From the NCBI GenBank assembly GCA_039105265.1, contig JAPFFF010000001.1:2914001-2978000 (forward strand): a stretch of 64,000 nucleotides of DNA, read 5' to 3'. Below the pieces are notes generated by a model. It was not told the origin of the DNA, did not search any database, and saw nothing but the letters and a program-made list of their open reading frames with translations. Numbering within the stretch: the first letter of the stretch is position 1; every line of letters starts with the position of its first letter. A program made the position numbers and the translations under genes. This document shows positions 45,867-56,048 of this stretch, in pieces. The DNA is from Tritrichomonas musculus (Eukaryota; Parabasalia; Tritrichomonadida; Tritrichomonadidae).

Positions 45867-48800
45867 ATGGAGATATCAAATGCATCTCAAGCCTTTTCAA
45901 AAATGAATTTTCAATTAAACTCTCATTCATATGATATTGCATCAAAAACTTTAATCTCTATCGATAATGATCTTTATCCATCTTTTTGCTTTTCAAATTC
46001 TCGCCAATATAACAATCTTTTCGCTCAAAATACCGCTTTTTATTCTACAATCGAACTCAATAAACATCAGGATCCTGATGTACAAAAGGCTGCGCAACAT
46101 TTTCTTCATCGATGGTCATTTTTAATATCATCTCTATCTCCAATTGATTTTCTTACAAATGTTCAAGGACTCATTCAGAAAAATCCAAGTTACTCAAAAT
46201 ACATTCATGTTTTTATGCCAGCATTAGGAAATGCAGTTTCATTATTAAGTGACGATGAAGTGTTACATAACTTTCCATTAATTCAAAAACTTTTTCATTT
46301 TGTACCACCAAATAAACAAAGCGAAGTGCCCAAATCAGTTTGGCAAGCAATTGGTAAATTTTCTCCAGAAGATGAGATTATGCAATTGTTACGTAAAAAT
46401 CTAGATATTAAATTTGCATCGATTGCACCCAATTTAATTCAAAAAAATCCAAAGAAATTCACTAATATTCTTTTCAAAGAAGCTTTATCGGCTTATCTTA
46501 ACGAATTTTTACAAACATGTCCTCAAAGATACCGAATTGACATTGATGAAGCTCTTAACCGAGTAAACAAAGACTGTTCACAACTAGGTTCAGCTGGATT
46601 CAATTCAACATGCCAAATGCTTGGAAATCTGATTCATTATAATACATATGATTTTACAGAACAACAACAAAGCAACATCAAAAGTATTCTTAATAGCTTG
46701 CATTCGTTTTTATCAGATGAAAGAATAGTTCCAAACGATACGAATTCCATCGTTTCTACCTTAATTGAAGGAGTAAAGAAAAATTTATTTGAAAAAGATC
46801 AATTGAAAAAGTTGTTACCCACCATTCAATGCAAAGATGAATGCCCACAGCTTCAGATAACACTTCTTAAGTTATCAATACTATGTATGGAGAAAGGTAC
46901 ACCAATTTCGCCCTTAACAAAGAAACTTTTAACTTTTTCACCTTGGCTCGGCCAAATATCCATTCAATATTTAGAAGTTATTGGGGAGAACTACTCACTT
47001 CTCAAAGAGGTCAATTGCAACTTAGTCATCCATATCTTATGGTCAATATTTCACCCTCTCCCTCTTGAAGAAACGGTTGCGGTTGCTATCGTCAAATTCT
47101 TATTGAAATTGAATCCAACCGACATTCTAGAATTGAGAGTTGATGCCCGCCTTGACTATCTCTTTGACACCTACTTCAATCTCGGCAATTTCGAACTTAG
47201 CAAATTGACCTTACAATTGGCCAAACAATTCAAATATTCACCTTCCATCACAAAAATTGACCTTTCTAACAATTTTTGTGAGCATTACATTTCACTTCTG
47301 AAGAATGCTGACATTGGCTTGATTAAGGAACTGGCCTCTTCTGGCTTGGTGAGGCCACAGAGCCGTCACAGCCTCCTAACCGTCATGCAGAACAATCCAG
47401 ACAGCTACTCTGAGTTCATTGTTCCTCTTGTCAACGTTCTGTACGCGTTCTGCAAGGTTGTCGGAATCATCAATGACGTTGATGCGTGCCTTTCGCGATG
47501 CGGACTTCAGAAGCCAGAAATCACTGAAGAAATCATCACTGTTGACGAGCTGAAGGACCTTTTTACGGAAATTGACGGGCCGATAGAACAAAGTAGCTTT
47601 GTCACTTTTCTATCGGCCACACTTGACACTTTTTGTGCACTTTCGAATGAGCCAATGAATCGAACAAAAGTCAACCAAAACAACTTCTCTAAAGCAGCCT
47701 TGATTGCGAGCAACTTGATCATCCTTTCGCCCAAGCATGTTCTCGGTCTTCTCACGAGTCTTCAGAAGATTCGGGCGAAGAACACGAAAGATCTTAAGAA
47801 GAAGAAGAAGGACGTTGAAAAGGAGACAAATTCAGCTGCCGCTGGCTACAATGAAGCCTTCAGAATTGTGGAAACAACGCAAATTCCGATCAAGTATTCT
47901 GTTGATTTTGTTTTGTATGCAAATAGCCGTTATGACGGTTACTCTGAAATTTCTAAGCAGTTTCCTAAATACATCAACGAAGCACTCGGAAAGTCGCGAA
48001 TGATCAGCGACATGTTTCGAAAAGAACTCAAACAACCGCTCCAACCGATGAAGACTTTTCTATCGTTCGTCGGGATCAAAGAGCATCAGGAATGGGTCAA
48101 CGTGTGCCAGGTGCTCATTCCGCCACACGAGTGGATGCTTCGCGCGGGCGATGCCAAGTTGATCGACGGTTTGAAGAGCTTGAGTCAGGAGTCAAAGAGA
48201 ATCTTGGGACTCAGATTCGCACAGATAAAGAACATGCCAAAGCCTGTCACTGAAGCCAGGGAGACATATGAAGTCAGGTCTAAATTAATTCGCCTTAAAC
48301 CGCTCCGTATCGCACCAGGACCTGCCGTTCATCCGCGCGACACGAAGGCCGCTAAATCAGGCCGAATTCCAATCCAGCAAATTCCGATCAACCTTCCACA
48401 AGGCGACGCTTCAAGCGGCAACCTGAACCTAAACGAAGACGAAGATGAAAACGACAGCCAAGAATTTGAATCCACTGAATTTGATGAGTCCAATGACACC
48501 ACATCAAAGCATTCAGAAAATTCAGAGCATTTAGAAAATTCAAAACATTCTGAAATTTCAATAAATTCTGAAAATTCAATAACAACTTCATCGTCGTCTG
48601 GAACTTTGTATGAGGTCATTTCTTTCTTGTGGCATTCAAAGTTGGAATTGCCTGAATCAATCAGTTTTGAAGCCTTGGAGAACTTGGCACTCTCGCATTC
48701 AAAGAACCCGAAAATGCTGATTGGCTTCTTCTCGTGGGCGAGCACGCACAACCAAAAGATCAACCTCGAGAAGTGGGAGAAGAGCATCCTTGTGAAGAGG

Positions 48801-50204
48801 TACACTCCGATGTGGTATTTAGCGATTGCCATGTTTGCGTCGAACATTCGTTGTCCCTTTATGAAGCTCAGTGCGAGTGTCATCAAAATACTTCAGAAAT
48901 GCTTAACGTCATTTGGATATCCTGCCATTTCAAAAAGCTCACTAGTTCACGGTTATTATCATCTAACGGGCGTTAAATGGCTCATTGTTCGAAACATCAT
49001 ATCAATAGACGTTTCTTTCTTTCATGACTACCCATTGGTTGTTGCCGAAATGGCCCGCAATTTCGACATTTTCAAGAAGTACATTGACGAGCTTGACACG
49101 AGCAAGGACAAAGAATTGAATGAAAAAACATTGATTGGCATAAATGACATCATCATGAATCCTTCTGACGATCAAATGATGCAGACTTCTCTCTTCCCAA
49201 CCAATCGGACTTACCACAATCGCATCATGACATTTAAGGAGATGTCAACGATACCGAGTCAAATTGAGATACCTCAAGAAATCCTCTACTCAATCATCAA
49301 CGTTCTTCAGAAAGCGAAGAACATTTCAAACAGTTACTTCTATTTCTTTATGAACATTAAGCTGTCAGATGAGCAGTTTGAGAGAGTTTCTGAAATTTTC
49401 TTTAAAGACAAGAAAAATTCAAAGTTTTTGTTGCCTTCTTTATATTTGTCTGAATGCTCAAAAAGTCCACTTTTACAAGAGGAGGCCATTCAATTTTATA
49501 CTGATAAACCGCCATCATTTACAAGAGCATTCTTTAGGTCACTCATCTGTCCTTTCGTTCCTCCTGCCAATCAAGATTTAATTATGAAAATTGAATGCAA
49601 ACTTGAGTCCGTTTTCCCTGACTTTTGTTACAACGACTTTGCTAAAAATTCAATAAAAATGTGGTCTGATTCTTCTCCTATTTCAACCCTTCGCTTCGGT
49701 AGAATCAATAATGAGGTTGGCTCCGCTTTGCTGAATGATATGAAAGTTCCTTCTTATCAGTCAATCGTCGTTTACAATCTGCTTTGCTCTCTTCAAGACG
49801 ACGAACTCGCAAGAGCTTTGCCCTTCGAGTCTTCAAAGGCCTTCTTCTCATTCAAAGGCGAAATGTCGAGAATTTTGTTGGAAACAGCTTCAAGTGACGG
49901 TTCTAACGTGTTCTTCACTTTGAGGGCGGCTTCGGCGGTTTTTAAGAATATTGGAATTGAGAACGCAATGATTTTGATTGCTAAGAAGGAATTCTTCCAG
50001 AGACCAAACTTTTTGTGCGTTGTTATAGCTTTCCTTTCATTGAAAAAGGCCGCCCAAAATGAAAAGAATCAGAATGTGCTGGATTTCATTCAAATGTTCC
50101 AGAATCCAGAAACTAGTTTGATTCAAAATGAAAATCGAAAGAAAATTTTCTTGTCACTGAATTCTGATGAGTCCTTGTCATCATTGATTCATTCTTCTTA
50201 TTAA
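45867..50204 (+). CDS. Large helical protein of unknown function, 1445 residues
   Basis: ATG at 45867, single exon. Almost all helix, with repeated hydrophobic pairs like HEAT/ARM solenoids (SILNSLHSFLSDERIVPNDT, LLTSLQKIRAKNTKDLKKKK), but no repeat family was recognised. Residues about 860-915 are an acidic Ser/Glu linker (NSEHLENSKHSEISINSENS) that splits it into two helical halves. No signal peptide or membrane span. A cytoplasmic scaffold is the simplest guess. Base composition changes along the gene: the ends are A+T-rich like the host, while about 47.05-49.3 kb is clearly G+C-richer with different codon use. Confidence 0.75.
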   Translation: MEISNASQAFSKMNFQLNSHSYDIASKTLISIDNDLYPSFCFSNSRQYNNLFAQNTAFYSTIELNKHQDPDVQKAAQHFLHRWSFLISSLSPIDFLTNVQGLIQKNPSYSKYIHVFMPALGNAVSLLSDDEVLHNFPLIQKLFHFVPPNKQSEVPKSVWQAIGKFSPEDEIMQLLRKNLDIKFASIAPNLIQKNPKKFTNILFKEALSAYLNEFLQTCPQRYRIDIDEALNRVNKDCSQLGSAGFNSTCQMLGNLIHYNTYDFTEQQQSNIKSILNSLHSFLSDERIVPNDTNSIVSTLIEGVKKNLFEKDQLKKLLPTIQCKDECPQLQITLLKLSILCMEKGTPISPLTKKLLTFSPWLGQISIQYLEVIGENYSLLKEVNCNLVIHILWSIFHPLPLEETVAVAIVKFLLKLNPTDILELRVDARLDYLFDTYFNLGNFELSKLTLQLAKQFKYSPSITKIDLSNNFCEHYISLLKNADIGLIKELASSGLVRPQSRHSLLTVMQNNPDSYSEFIVPLVNVLYAFCKVVGIINDVDACLSRCGLQKPEITEEIITVDELKDLFTEIDGPIEQSSFVTFLSATLDTFCALSNEPMNRTKVNQNNFSKAALIASNLIILSPKHVLGLLTSLQKIRAKNTKDLKKKKKDVEKETNSAAAGYNEAFRIVETTQIPIKYSVDFVLYANSRYDGYSEISKQFPKYINEALGKSRMISDMFRKELKQPLQPMKTFLSFVGIKEHQEWVNVCQVLIPPHEWMLRAGDAKLIDGLKSLSQESKRILGLRFAQIKNMPKPVTEARETYEVRSKLIRLKPLRIAPGPAVHPRDTKAAKSGRIPIQQIPINLPQGDASSGNLNLNEDEDENDSQEFESTEFDESNDTTSKHSENSEHLENSKHSEISINSENSITTSSSSGTLYEVISFLWHSKLELPESISFEALENLALSHSKNPKMLIGFFSWASTHNQKINLEKWEKSILVKRYTPMWYLAIAMFASNIRCPFMKLSASVIKILQKCLTSFGYPAISKSSLVHGYYHLTGVKWLIVRNIISIDVSFFHDYPLVVAEMARNFDIFKKYIDELDTSKDKELNEKTLIGINDIIMNPSDDQMMQTSLFPTNRTYHNRIMTFKEMSTIPSQIEIPQEILYSIINVLQKAKNISNSYFYFFMNIKLSDEQFERVSEIFFKDKKNSKFLLPSLYLSECSKSPLLQEEAIQFYTDKPPSFTRAFFRSLICPFVPPANQDLIMKIECKLESVFPDFCYNDFAKNSIKMWSDSSPISTLRFGRINNEVGSALLNDMKVPSYQSIVVYNLLCSLQDDELARALPFESSKAFFSFKGEMSRILLETASSDGSNVFFTLRAASAVFKNIGIENAMILIAKKEFFQRPNFLCVVIAFLSLKKAAQNEKNQNVLDFIQMFQNPETSLIQNENRKKIFLSLNSDESLSSLIHSSY

Positions 50205-50348
50205 TTTTTCTTTTTTTTTTTTATATTATTTTATAAAGAAAAAAAAAAAAAAAAATATTTTTTTATTCAAGAAACCTAAAATTAATTTATAAAGTTCTGA
50301 AAAAGACAAACTTTTTGAATACTAACAAAAAAAATGTTTTTTCTTTCT

Positions 50349-50618
50349 TTAGTCAACAAATAGAACTAACGTATGAAGGAATTCTTTGTTGAAATCTTTA
50401 ATATTTAATGTTTTGAATAAATCTTCAAGTTGTTCATCCATTATCTTATCTTTAATATGTTCACGGCGAATGAGATAATATAAATTCTTTGCAGCAATAA
50501 ATTCTGAATCTATTTCACTAACTGTTACATAAGGTATTTTGATTAAATGCTTCAATGATTGAAAGGATTTATCATTTTCATCTCCATTTTTGGTCACATA
50601 TACAAACAAATGGTGCAT
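50349..50618 (-). CDS. Small protein of unknown family, 89 residues
   Basis: ATG at 50616-50618. The frame stays open upstream to 50690, adding CNCKQCLGKTVVTIEEIIKI, so the true product may be longer and carry a CxCxxC zinc-binding-like cluster. Reads MHHLFVYVTKNGDENDKSFQ then helical segments. First of a reverse-strand row of small frames at 50.35-51.35 kb. Not recognised. Confidence 0.4.
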   Translation of the reverse strand: MHHLFVYVTKNGDENDKSFQSLKHLIKIPYVTVSEIDSEFIAAKNLYYLIRREHIKDKIMDEQLEDLFKTLNIKDFNKEFLHTLVLFVD

Positions 50619-50701
50619 ATTTAATAAAGATATCTTAATAATTTCTTCAATTGTGACAACAGTTTTTCCTAAACATTGTTTACAATTACATTAACTGAAT
50701 T

Positions 50702-50809
50702 TTATCGAACTTTAACATCTGGATGAATTTCTTTAATCAAATTGTCAGTAGTTTTGTTTGACTTTAATATTTTATTCACTTGTGATCTTACACTTTGACC
50801 TAAATCCAT
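50702..50809 (-). CDS. 35-residue open frame
   Basis: ATG at 50807-50809, MDLGQSVRSQVNKILKSNKT. Upstream stands ATCGATGGCTCATTTTTATT, a CTCATTTTT initiator with an ATCGATG element that recurs before the frame at 51351. Doubtful but supported by the promoter-like block. Confidence 0.35.
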   Translation of the reverse strand: MDLGQSVRSQVNKILKSNKTTDNLIKEIHPDVKVR

Positions 50810-50876
50810 GCTTTTAATTTAATATTTAATAAAAATGAGCCATCGATGTCAAAAAATAAATAGGGGAAAGAACTGC

Positions 50877-51156
50877 TTAATCTAAAAAGTCATTATCATC
50901 TTCTGGTAATGCTGGATAATCTTGATTCAAATGTGATTGATCCTGTTGAGATGATGGAGCAAATTGAGGTGCCGTAGAATTACCTGAAAAGACATCACGG
51001 ATTAATACATCTTTTGCATTTGTTGCAGCTTCATTAATTTGTCTTCTAATGTCTTTGACTACTTCTTGATTTATTTTTCCATCATTATCCCTATTTTGAT
51101 TGAAAGTTCCAATTGCTAATCTATTTATGGAATCTATTATAAATTTAAAATGAAGA
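50877..51156 (-). pseudogene. Coding-like remnant without start
   Basis: Open stretch of about 92 codons with a protein-like composition: FIIDSINRLAIGTFNQN, EVVKDIRRQINEAATNAKDV, and an acidic end LPEDDNDFLD. It overlaps the end of the hAT-like frame at 51145 in a different frame. It may be a C-terminal tail of the same protein family. Confidence 0.35.
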
Positions 51157-51351
51157 TAAAATTAATCTTGCATCTAATAATTGCTTATGACTATTGAGTC
51201 TTCTTGATGTATGAATTAACCGCTGCTTTTTAATAACCCTTTCGCAACTTGCTTCCGAATTTGCAAATGCCAAAATTCTCATTGCAATACAAGTAATATC
51301 TCTAAATTCGGGTAAAGTATCTCTGATTTGATCATTTTTTGAAAGCCTCAT
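51145..51351 (-). CDS. hAT dimerisation-domain protein, 68 residues
   Basis: ATG at 51349-51351. Nearly the whole product is the C-terminal hAT dimerisation motif: ITCIAMRILAFANSEASCER, VIKKQRLIHTSRRLNSHKQL, LDARLIL, corresponding to the usual ...SERVFS...L...R..L....L..L..L. No catalytic region precedes it. A TCGATGACCCATTT block lies directly upstream of the ATG. Either a tail fragment of a transposase or a stand-alone domain gene. Confidence 0.55.
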   Translation of the reverse strand: MRLSKNDQIRDTLPEFRDITCIAMRILAFANSEASCERVIKKQRLIHTSRRLNSHKQLLDARLILSSF

Positions 51352-52982
51352 ATTTTTAAATGGGTCATCGACGCATTCAATAAAAGAATTGAATAATTAC
51401 ATGTAAGATTCAATTATTTCTTCACTTAAATCACTCTGTTTTAATAATTTTGATAATAGGGATAATTTTAACTTACTCTTTTCGGGATAAATGTCCTTAT
51501 CCCGAGGAAGAAATATGGTCAATAATGAACCGTTTAATTGAATTTTTGAACTAGGGAGAGAGGGTTGAAATCCCGAACAAACTAAATCAATATAAATAAA
51601 TAATAATAGCTTGGCTTAAAAAAATATTTATAAACATAATTATAATAAAATTTAAATAAATATCTAAGTATAAATCAAAATTAATTTATTCAATTAAAAG
51701 AAAACGAACATTAAAATCTGAGAATATAAATTTTTTAAAAAAGTGTAGAATAATTTGTATAAAAAAAAAAGCGTATTCATAAATTTCAATATACAATAGA
51801 AAAAGTTAAATTTATTTCAGGTTAATTAAAAAAATATAAATATCTTAAAAAAAATATGAATATAATTTATATATTAAATATTATTCAAAGAATATATTGA
51901 AATTAAAATCATATAATTATTATTATATATGATTTGCACTTTATAAAAAAGAAAAATATGTTATCCCCAAGGGATAGGGAGGGATTTGAAAAATCCACAT
52001 ACAATTCGGGAATTACAGTACCGAGAAAAAGTGATTTACGATACGAAAAAGTGGTTTACGGTGATGTCAAGTATTAAAATTTTGAATCTTTTTCAGAAAA
52101 CAAGTTTTTTATTTAAATATAAAAATAAAAAAAGAGCAAAATCACTTATTATGTTCTTTCTCAATTTAATTGCAATCATGAAGATTGCTAAATTATACTA
52201 ATTCTAGGGGATTTATTTATAATTGTTTAAATATCAAATATAATTCGAAAATTTGAAAAAATTTCTATATTATTTTATTTATTTTTTTATTAATGATTTA
52301 TATTATATTTATATATATATACTATGGTTTAATTTATTGAATATTAAGATAAATGCATAATTATAATTTGAATAAAGATTTATTATTGAAATAACGATCA
52401 TTTTTTTTGAATAAATGATTAGTTGATATATTGAATGAAATAAAATAAATATTGAATTAATATATTTTAAATTAATCAATTAAAAAATCTTGATTAATCA
52501 TTCTATTTTTTCCATAAAAAATAAAAAACAATAATATTTAAAATACAATAAATATGTTTAGTAATATATTTACTTGAATACTTTCTTATTTCTTGATATA
52601 CATATTTTTACACTCTTTTTATGACATTTTACACCATTAAAATAAGCCATTAAAATAAAAACCATTATTTCTCAAAATTAAGCGTATGAATATCTTAAGA
52701 ACCAACATATACATTAATACAGATAATAAAAATACATATGGAAAAGTATCATATTAAATTCTAGGTTGAGAAAAAAGATATGATAAGTTTATATATGAAA
52801 AAAATTTAAATTTCTTTTTATTTCTGTTTATAAATCTAATTAACTTTGAAAAATCTAATAATTTAATTAATCTTATGTGTATTAATATAAATATATTTGG
52901 AATTTTCAAAAATCATAAAGATTGAATGAAATATTAAAGATATATCAGATCACAATTTTTTTAAAATTAACAGTGTTAGACG
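51352..52982. other. Non-coding, very A+T-rich DNA
   Basis: A hairpin CGGGATAAATGTCCTTATCC(CG) lies at about 51480-51505. Related G-rich bits (GGGAGAGAGGGTTGAAATCC near 51555; AGGGATAGGGAGGGATTT near 51970) bracket a stretch of pure A+T-rich sequence. No gene seen. Confidence 0.5.
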
Positions 52983-53112
52983 TTCTTAAAATGATTATAT
53001 CGAGCAACTAATTAACAACTATTAATTTGAATGCATACAACTTAATATTGATGGAAATAATGAGATTAGAAAAATCTAAAAAGACGTTAAGTCACTTAAC
53101 ATGAATACCTCT
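52983..53112. repeat. Left arm of 130-bp inverted repeat
   Basis: Begins TTCTTAAAATGATTATATCG and ends AACATGAATACCTCT. It is about 95% identical to the reverse complement of 54887-55016. The interval between the arms holds a MITE and the ubiquitin gene. Confidence 0.85.
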
Positions 53113-53116
53113 CCCA

Positions 53117-53673
53117 CATCATTTTCAAAACTAGGCTTTTGTATCCAGTGAACTGAGTGTCCATTTTCGACTTTTTGTAAAAAGCTGTCACTTTTTGTGG
53201 ACATAAAACTGCTTTTTTATTTAGTATTTTATTCAAAGATTTGTGTTGAAGTATCCAAAAAAATTTTAATTGGATACTTTATTTTTCCTTTAATAAACTC
53301 ATTAATATCAGAAAAAAAGCAATAATAAATGTCTTAAACACCTACTATTCTGAATTTTTAAAAAACCTCTCAAATATGAATTATAAACTTTTCAAATTCA
53401 CTAAGAATGATTTTGACCAAGAAGATCAACATTTGAAATAAAAAATAAAATTCAATGTAAATTTGGAGCGATATAATTGGTCAAACGAAATATACATTCA
53501 AAATAATCAATGAAAATTGAAAGGTGTATCCAAGATTGAATTAAAGTGTCCATTTTGGCTATTTTGGATACTCAAATTCTCTCAAAAAATAACGAACAAA
53601 AATGAGTATCCATTGGATACTTTTTGAATACAAACTCGTTTGGACACAAAAGCCTAGTTTCAAAACATGATGG
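53117..53673. mobile_element. MITE-like element with 28-bp terminal inverted repeats
   Basis: Ends are CATCATTTTCAAAACTAGGC... and the inverse GCCTAGTTTCAAAACATGAT(GG). GTATCC/GGATAC words recur inside (e.g. 53252, 53272, 53565, 53610). No transposase is seen; non-autonomous element of unknown superfamily. Confidence 0.65.
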
Positions 53674-53878
53674 CCTATTTTTCTCAGAATTTGTATAACC
53701 AATATTTGACCTATAAATATAAAAAGTAGGTCACAACAAACCAATACAATAATAATGTTGATAAAATATATATTCATATATATTTAACACAAAAAAATAT
53801 GATATATGATATATCAATTTGATTCCTGAACTTCATGCATATATTATATATTATTATCAATAAATGAATTTTATTTAT

Positions 53879-54343
53879 TTATTTATTATCTGGATGATTT
53901 AATGCAACAAAATTGATTGTTGATCCATCTTCGATTGAATAATCTTGAAGTGTTTTACCATTTTGAAGTCTATTACCTTTGAAAATTAGTTTTTGACAAT
54001 CCGGAAGTACATCGGTTTGTTTTTGGACTTTAATTTTGAAATCTTCAACCTTTTCATTTGGCTCAACTTCAAATGTCAATACAATTCCAATTAGGTTCTT
54101 AACATTTACTTTCATGCCTCCTCTTAAACGAAGAACTAAGTGAAGAGTTGAATCTTTTTGGATCGAATAATCTTGTAGTGTATTGCCATCTTCAAGTTGT
54201 TTACCTGCAAAGATAAGCCTTTGCTGGTCTGGAGGAATTCCTTCCTTGTCTTGGATTTTGGCTTTAACATCTTCAATTCTATCTGTTGGCTCGACTTCAA
54301 GAGTAATATGCTTTCCTGTAAGTGTCTTAACAAAGATTTGCAT
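53879..54343 (-). CDS. Ubiquitin fused to a divergent ubiquitin-like domain
   Basis: 154 residues. Residues 1-76 are ubiquitin ([40 protein letters not shown]) with all seven Lys, the L8/I44/V70 patch and the LRLRGG end. T12 is replaced by His, and S20, T22, N25, R54, S57 and E64 also differ from the human form. A second ubiquitin fold starts at once with [20 protein letters not shown]. It is strongly diverged and ends [10 protein letters not shown] without a Gly-Gly, so it cannot be conjugated. Deubiquitinases would be expected to cut after residue 76 and release ubiquitin plus a 78-residue ubiquitin-like protein. It lies inside the 130-bp inverted repeat. Single exon. Confidence 0.92.
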   Translation of the reverse strand: MQIFVKTLTGKHITLEVEPTDRIEDVKAKIQDKEGIPPDQQRLIFAGKQLEDGNTLQDYSIQKDSTLHLVLRLRGGMKVNVKNLIGIVLTFEVEPNEKVEDFKIKVQKQTDVLPDCQKLIFKGNRLQNGKTLQDYSIEDGSTINFVALNHPDNK

Positions 54344-54886
54344 TTAGAAAGTGATATTAGTTATATGAAATATAATCAAAATTTAAATGGCTTATTCATC
54401 GTCTTTCTTTTTTCAAAAAATTGTAGGTCAACTGTTTTGAATAAGTAATTCAATTTTATCTTTAAATATATCAATTAAATGTTAAATATTTTTAAATATA
54501 TAAATTTAAGAATATGTTAAGAATAAGAAAATATATAATATAGTACCGTCGGTTTGGGGAAGAACGTCGGTTTGGGAATGAGAACACTTAACTTTTTTAA
54601 AATTAAATTTTTATAAATTGAATTTTAAATAATTGTTTTTATTCTTATTTTTTCATATTTCTCAATGAATAAACCATTTTTTGATCATATATACTCCATA
54701 TATATAAATGGGAAAATCAAAAATATGCTAAAATATGCTTAAAATATCTGGATCTGAAAAAAAGATTTTGATTATTTACACATCAATATTGGGAAAGAAT
54801 ATGAAATATATTTTACAGTGATATATCAATCAATACTATTGGTTGATTGGATGTTGAATTATTCCTTTTTTTTATATAAGGTTTTC

Positions 54887-55016
54887 AGAGGTATTCATGT
54901 TAAGTGACTTAACGTCTTTTTATATTTTTCTAATCTCATTATTTCCATCAATATTAAGTTATATGCATTCGAATCAATAATTGTTAATTAGTTGCTCGAT
55001 ATAATCATTTTAAGAA
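54887..55016. repeat. Right arm of 130-bp inverted repeat
   Basis: Reads AGAGGTATTCATGTTAAGTG to CATTTTAAGAA, the inverse of 52983-53112 with about six mismatches. Confidence 0.85.
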
Positions 55017-56048
55017 ATAATGAATTGCAACGATAGTGAATTTTCTGAAAATTCATTCAATTTTTTTTGTTACTATACTATTTTTTAAAAAATATGATAA
55101 ATTAAATATGAACTTATAAATAAAAATGAATTATGGGCTGGTTTTGGAAAATATCTGTCAGAAGTCGAGATATCACTTTCATTTTTTCTGAGACTCTGTT
55201 CGAGCGTTTTGCAAAATTCTTTTTGATTATATTTTATACTACCGTAATGACAATAATATATTCCAAAAAGCTAATTATGATTTTACAAACGCAATAAATA
55301 TAGTAATTTATATATCATCTTGATGTATAGATAATTTGATATATAATTTTAGAAGAATGTTATAGATTAGGTTTATTTATAATAATATAATAATAATAAT
55401 ATGAAATATGAAATAAAATGGCATTTTTATTTTGGATATATTAGTAAAATATTAAGATGTACAAATAACTTTATTAAAATCATTTTGAATATATACAAAA
55501 TATGTTTATAAAAAAAGGATTTTTTCGAAACAGTTTTGAAAATTATGTCAATATATTAACTAAATTTTTTGAATATGTTAAATATATTTTAATAATTTTG
55601 GGTAAAATAATCATATTCGTCTTAAATATTCAAATATAAATATATTTGTGTAGAAAAAAATTTTCAATAATTAACTATCAATATTTTTCAATATCTATAA
55701 TATTTTATTCAAAAATTGATAAGCAAAAACGATGGTTTCAATAGGACTAAAATTCTATTTGAATCAATCTCACATTTTTTCTTAATAATATTTGAAAAAT
55801 AGGATTTTTTAGCAAAATAATAAGCATTAGGTTTAATTTTAAAACTTATAAGATGAAAATTTTTTAATATCAAACAAACCTTCACAAATTTTGCATGCGA
55901 TATCTCGACTTCTGATAGACATTTTCTTATCAAAGAGGTATCATTCGATTTATTAAAGTTCTCTTAATTTATATTTCCTGTTTTTAATAATTTTTATTAG
56001 AGCGTAAATATAGTGTCACTTTTTTATCGTTGCATCCCATATTTCATA
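55017..56048. other. Non-coding DNA with a 28-bp inverted pair
   Basis: GAAAATATCTGTCAGAAGTC(GAGATATC) at 55147-55174 returns in inverse orientation at 55899-55926 with two mismatches, bounding about 780 bases of gene-free DNA: probably another MITE. A TCACTTTTTT initiator for the kinase gene lies at about 56016. Confidence 0.55.

Noticed and set aside
47376-48044. Reverse-strand frames inside the 1445-residue gene
   Set aside because: They arise from the G+C-richer centre of the real gene and show no protein-like features.
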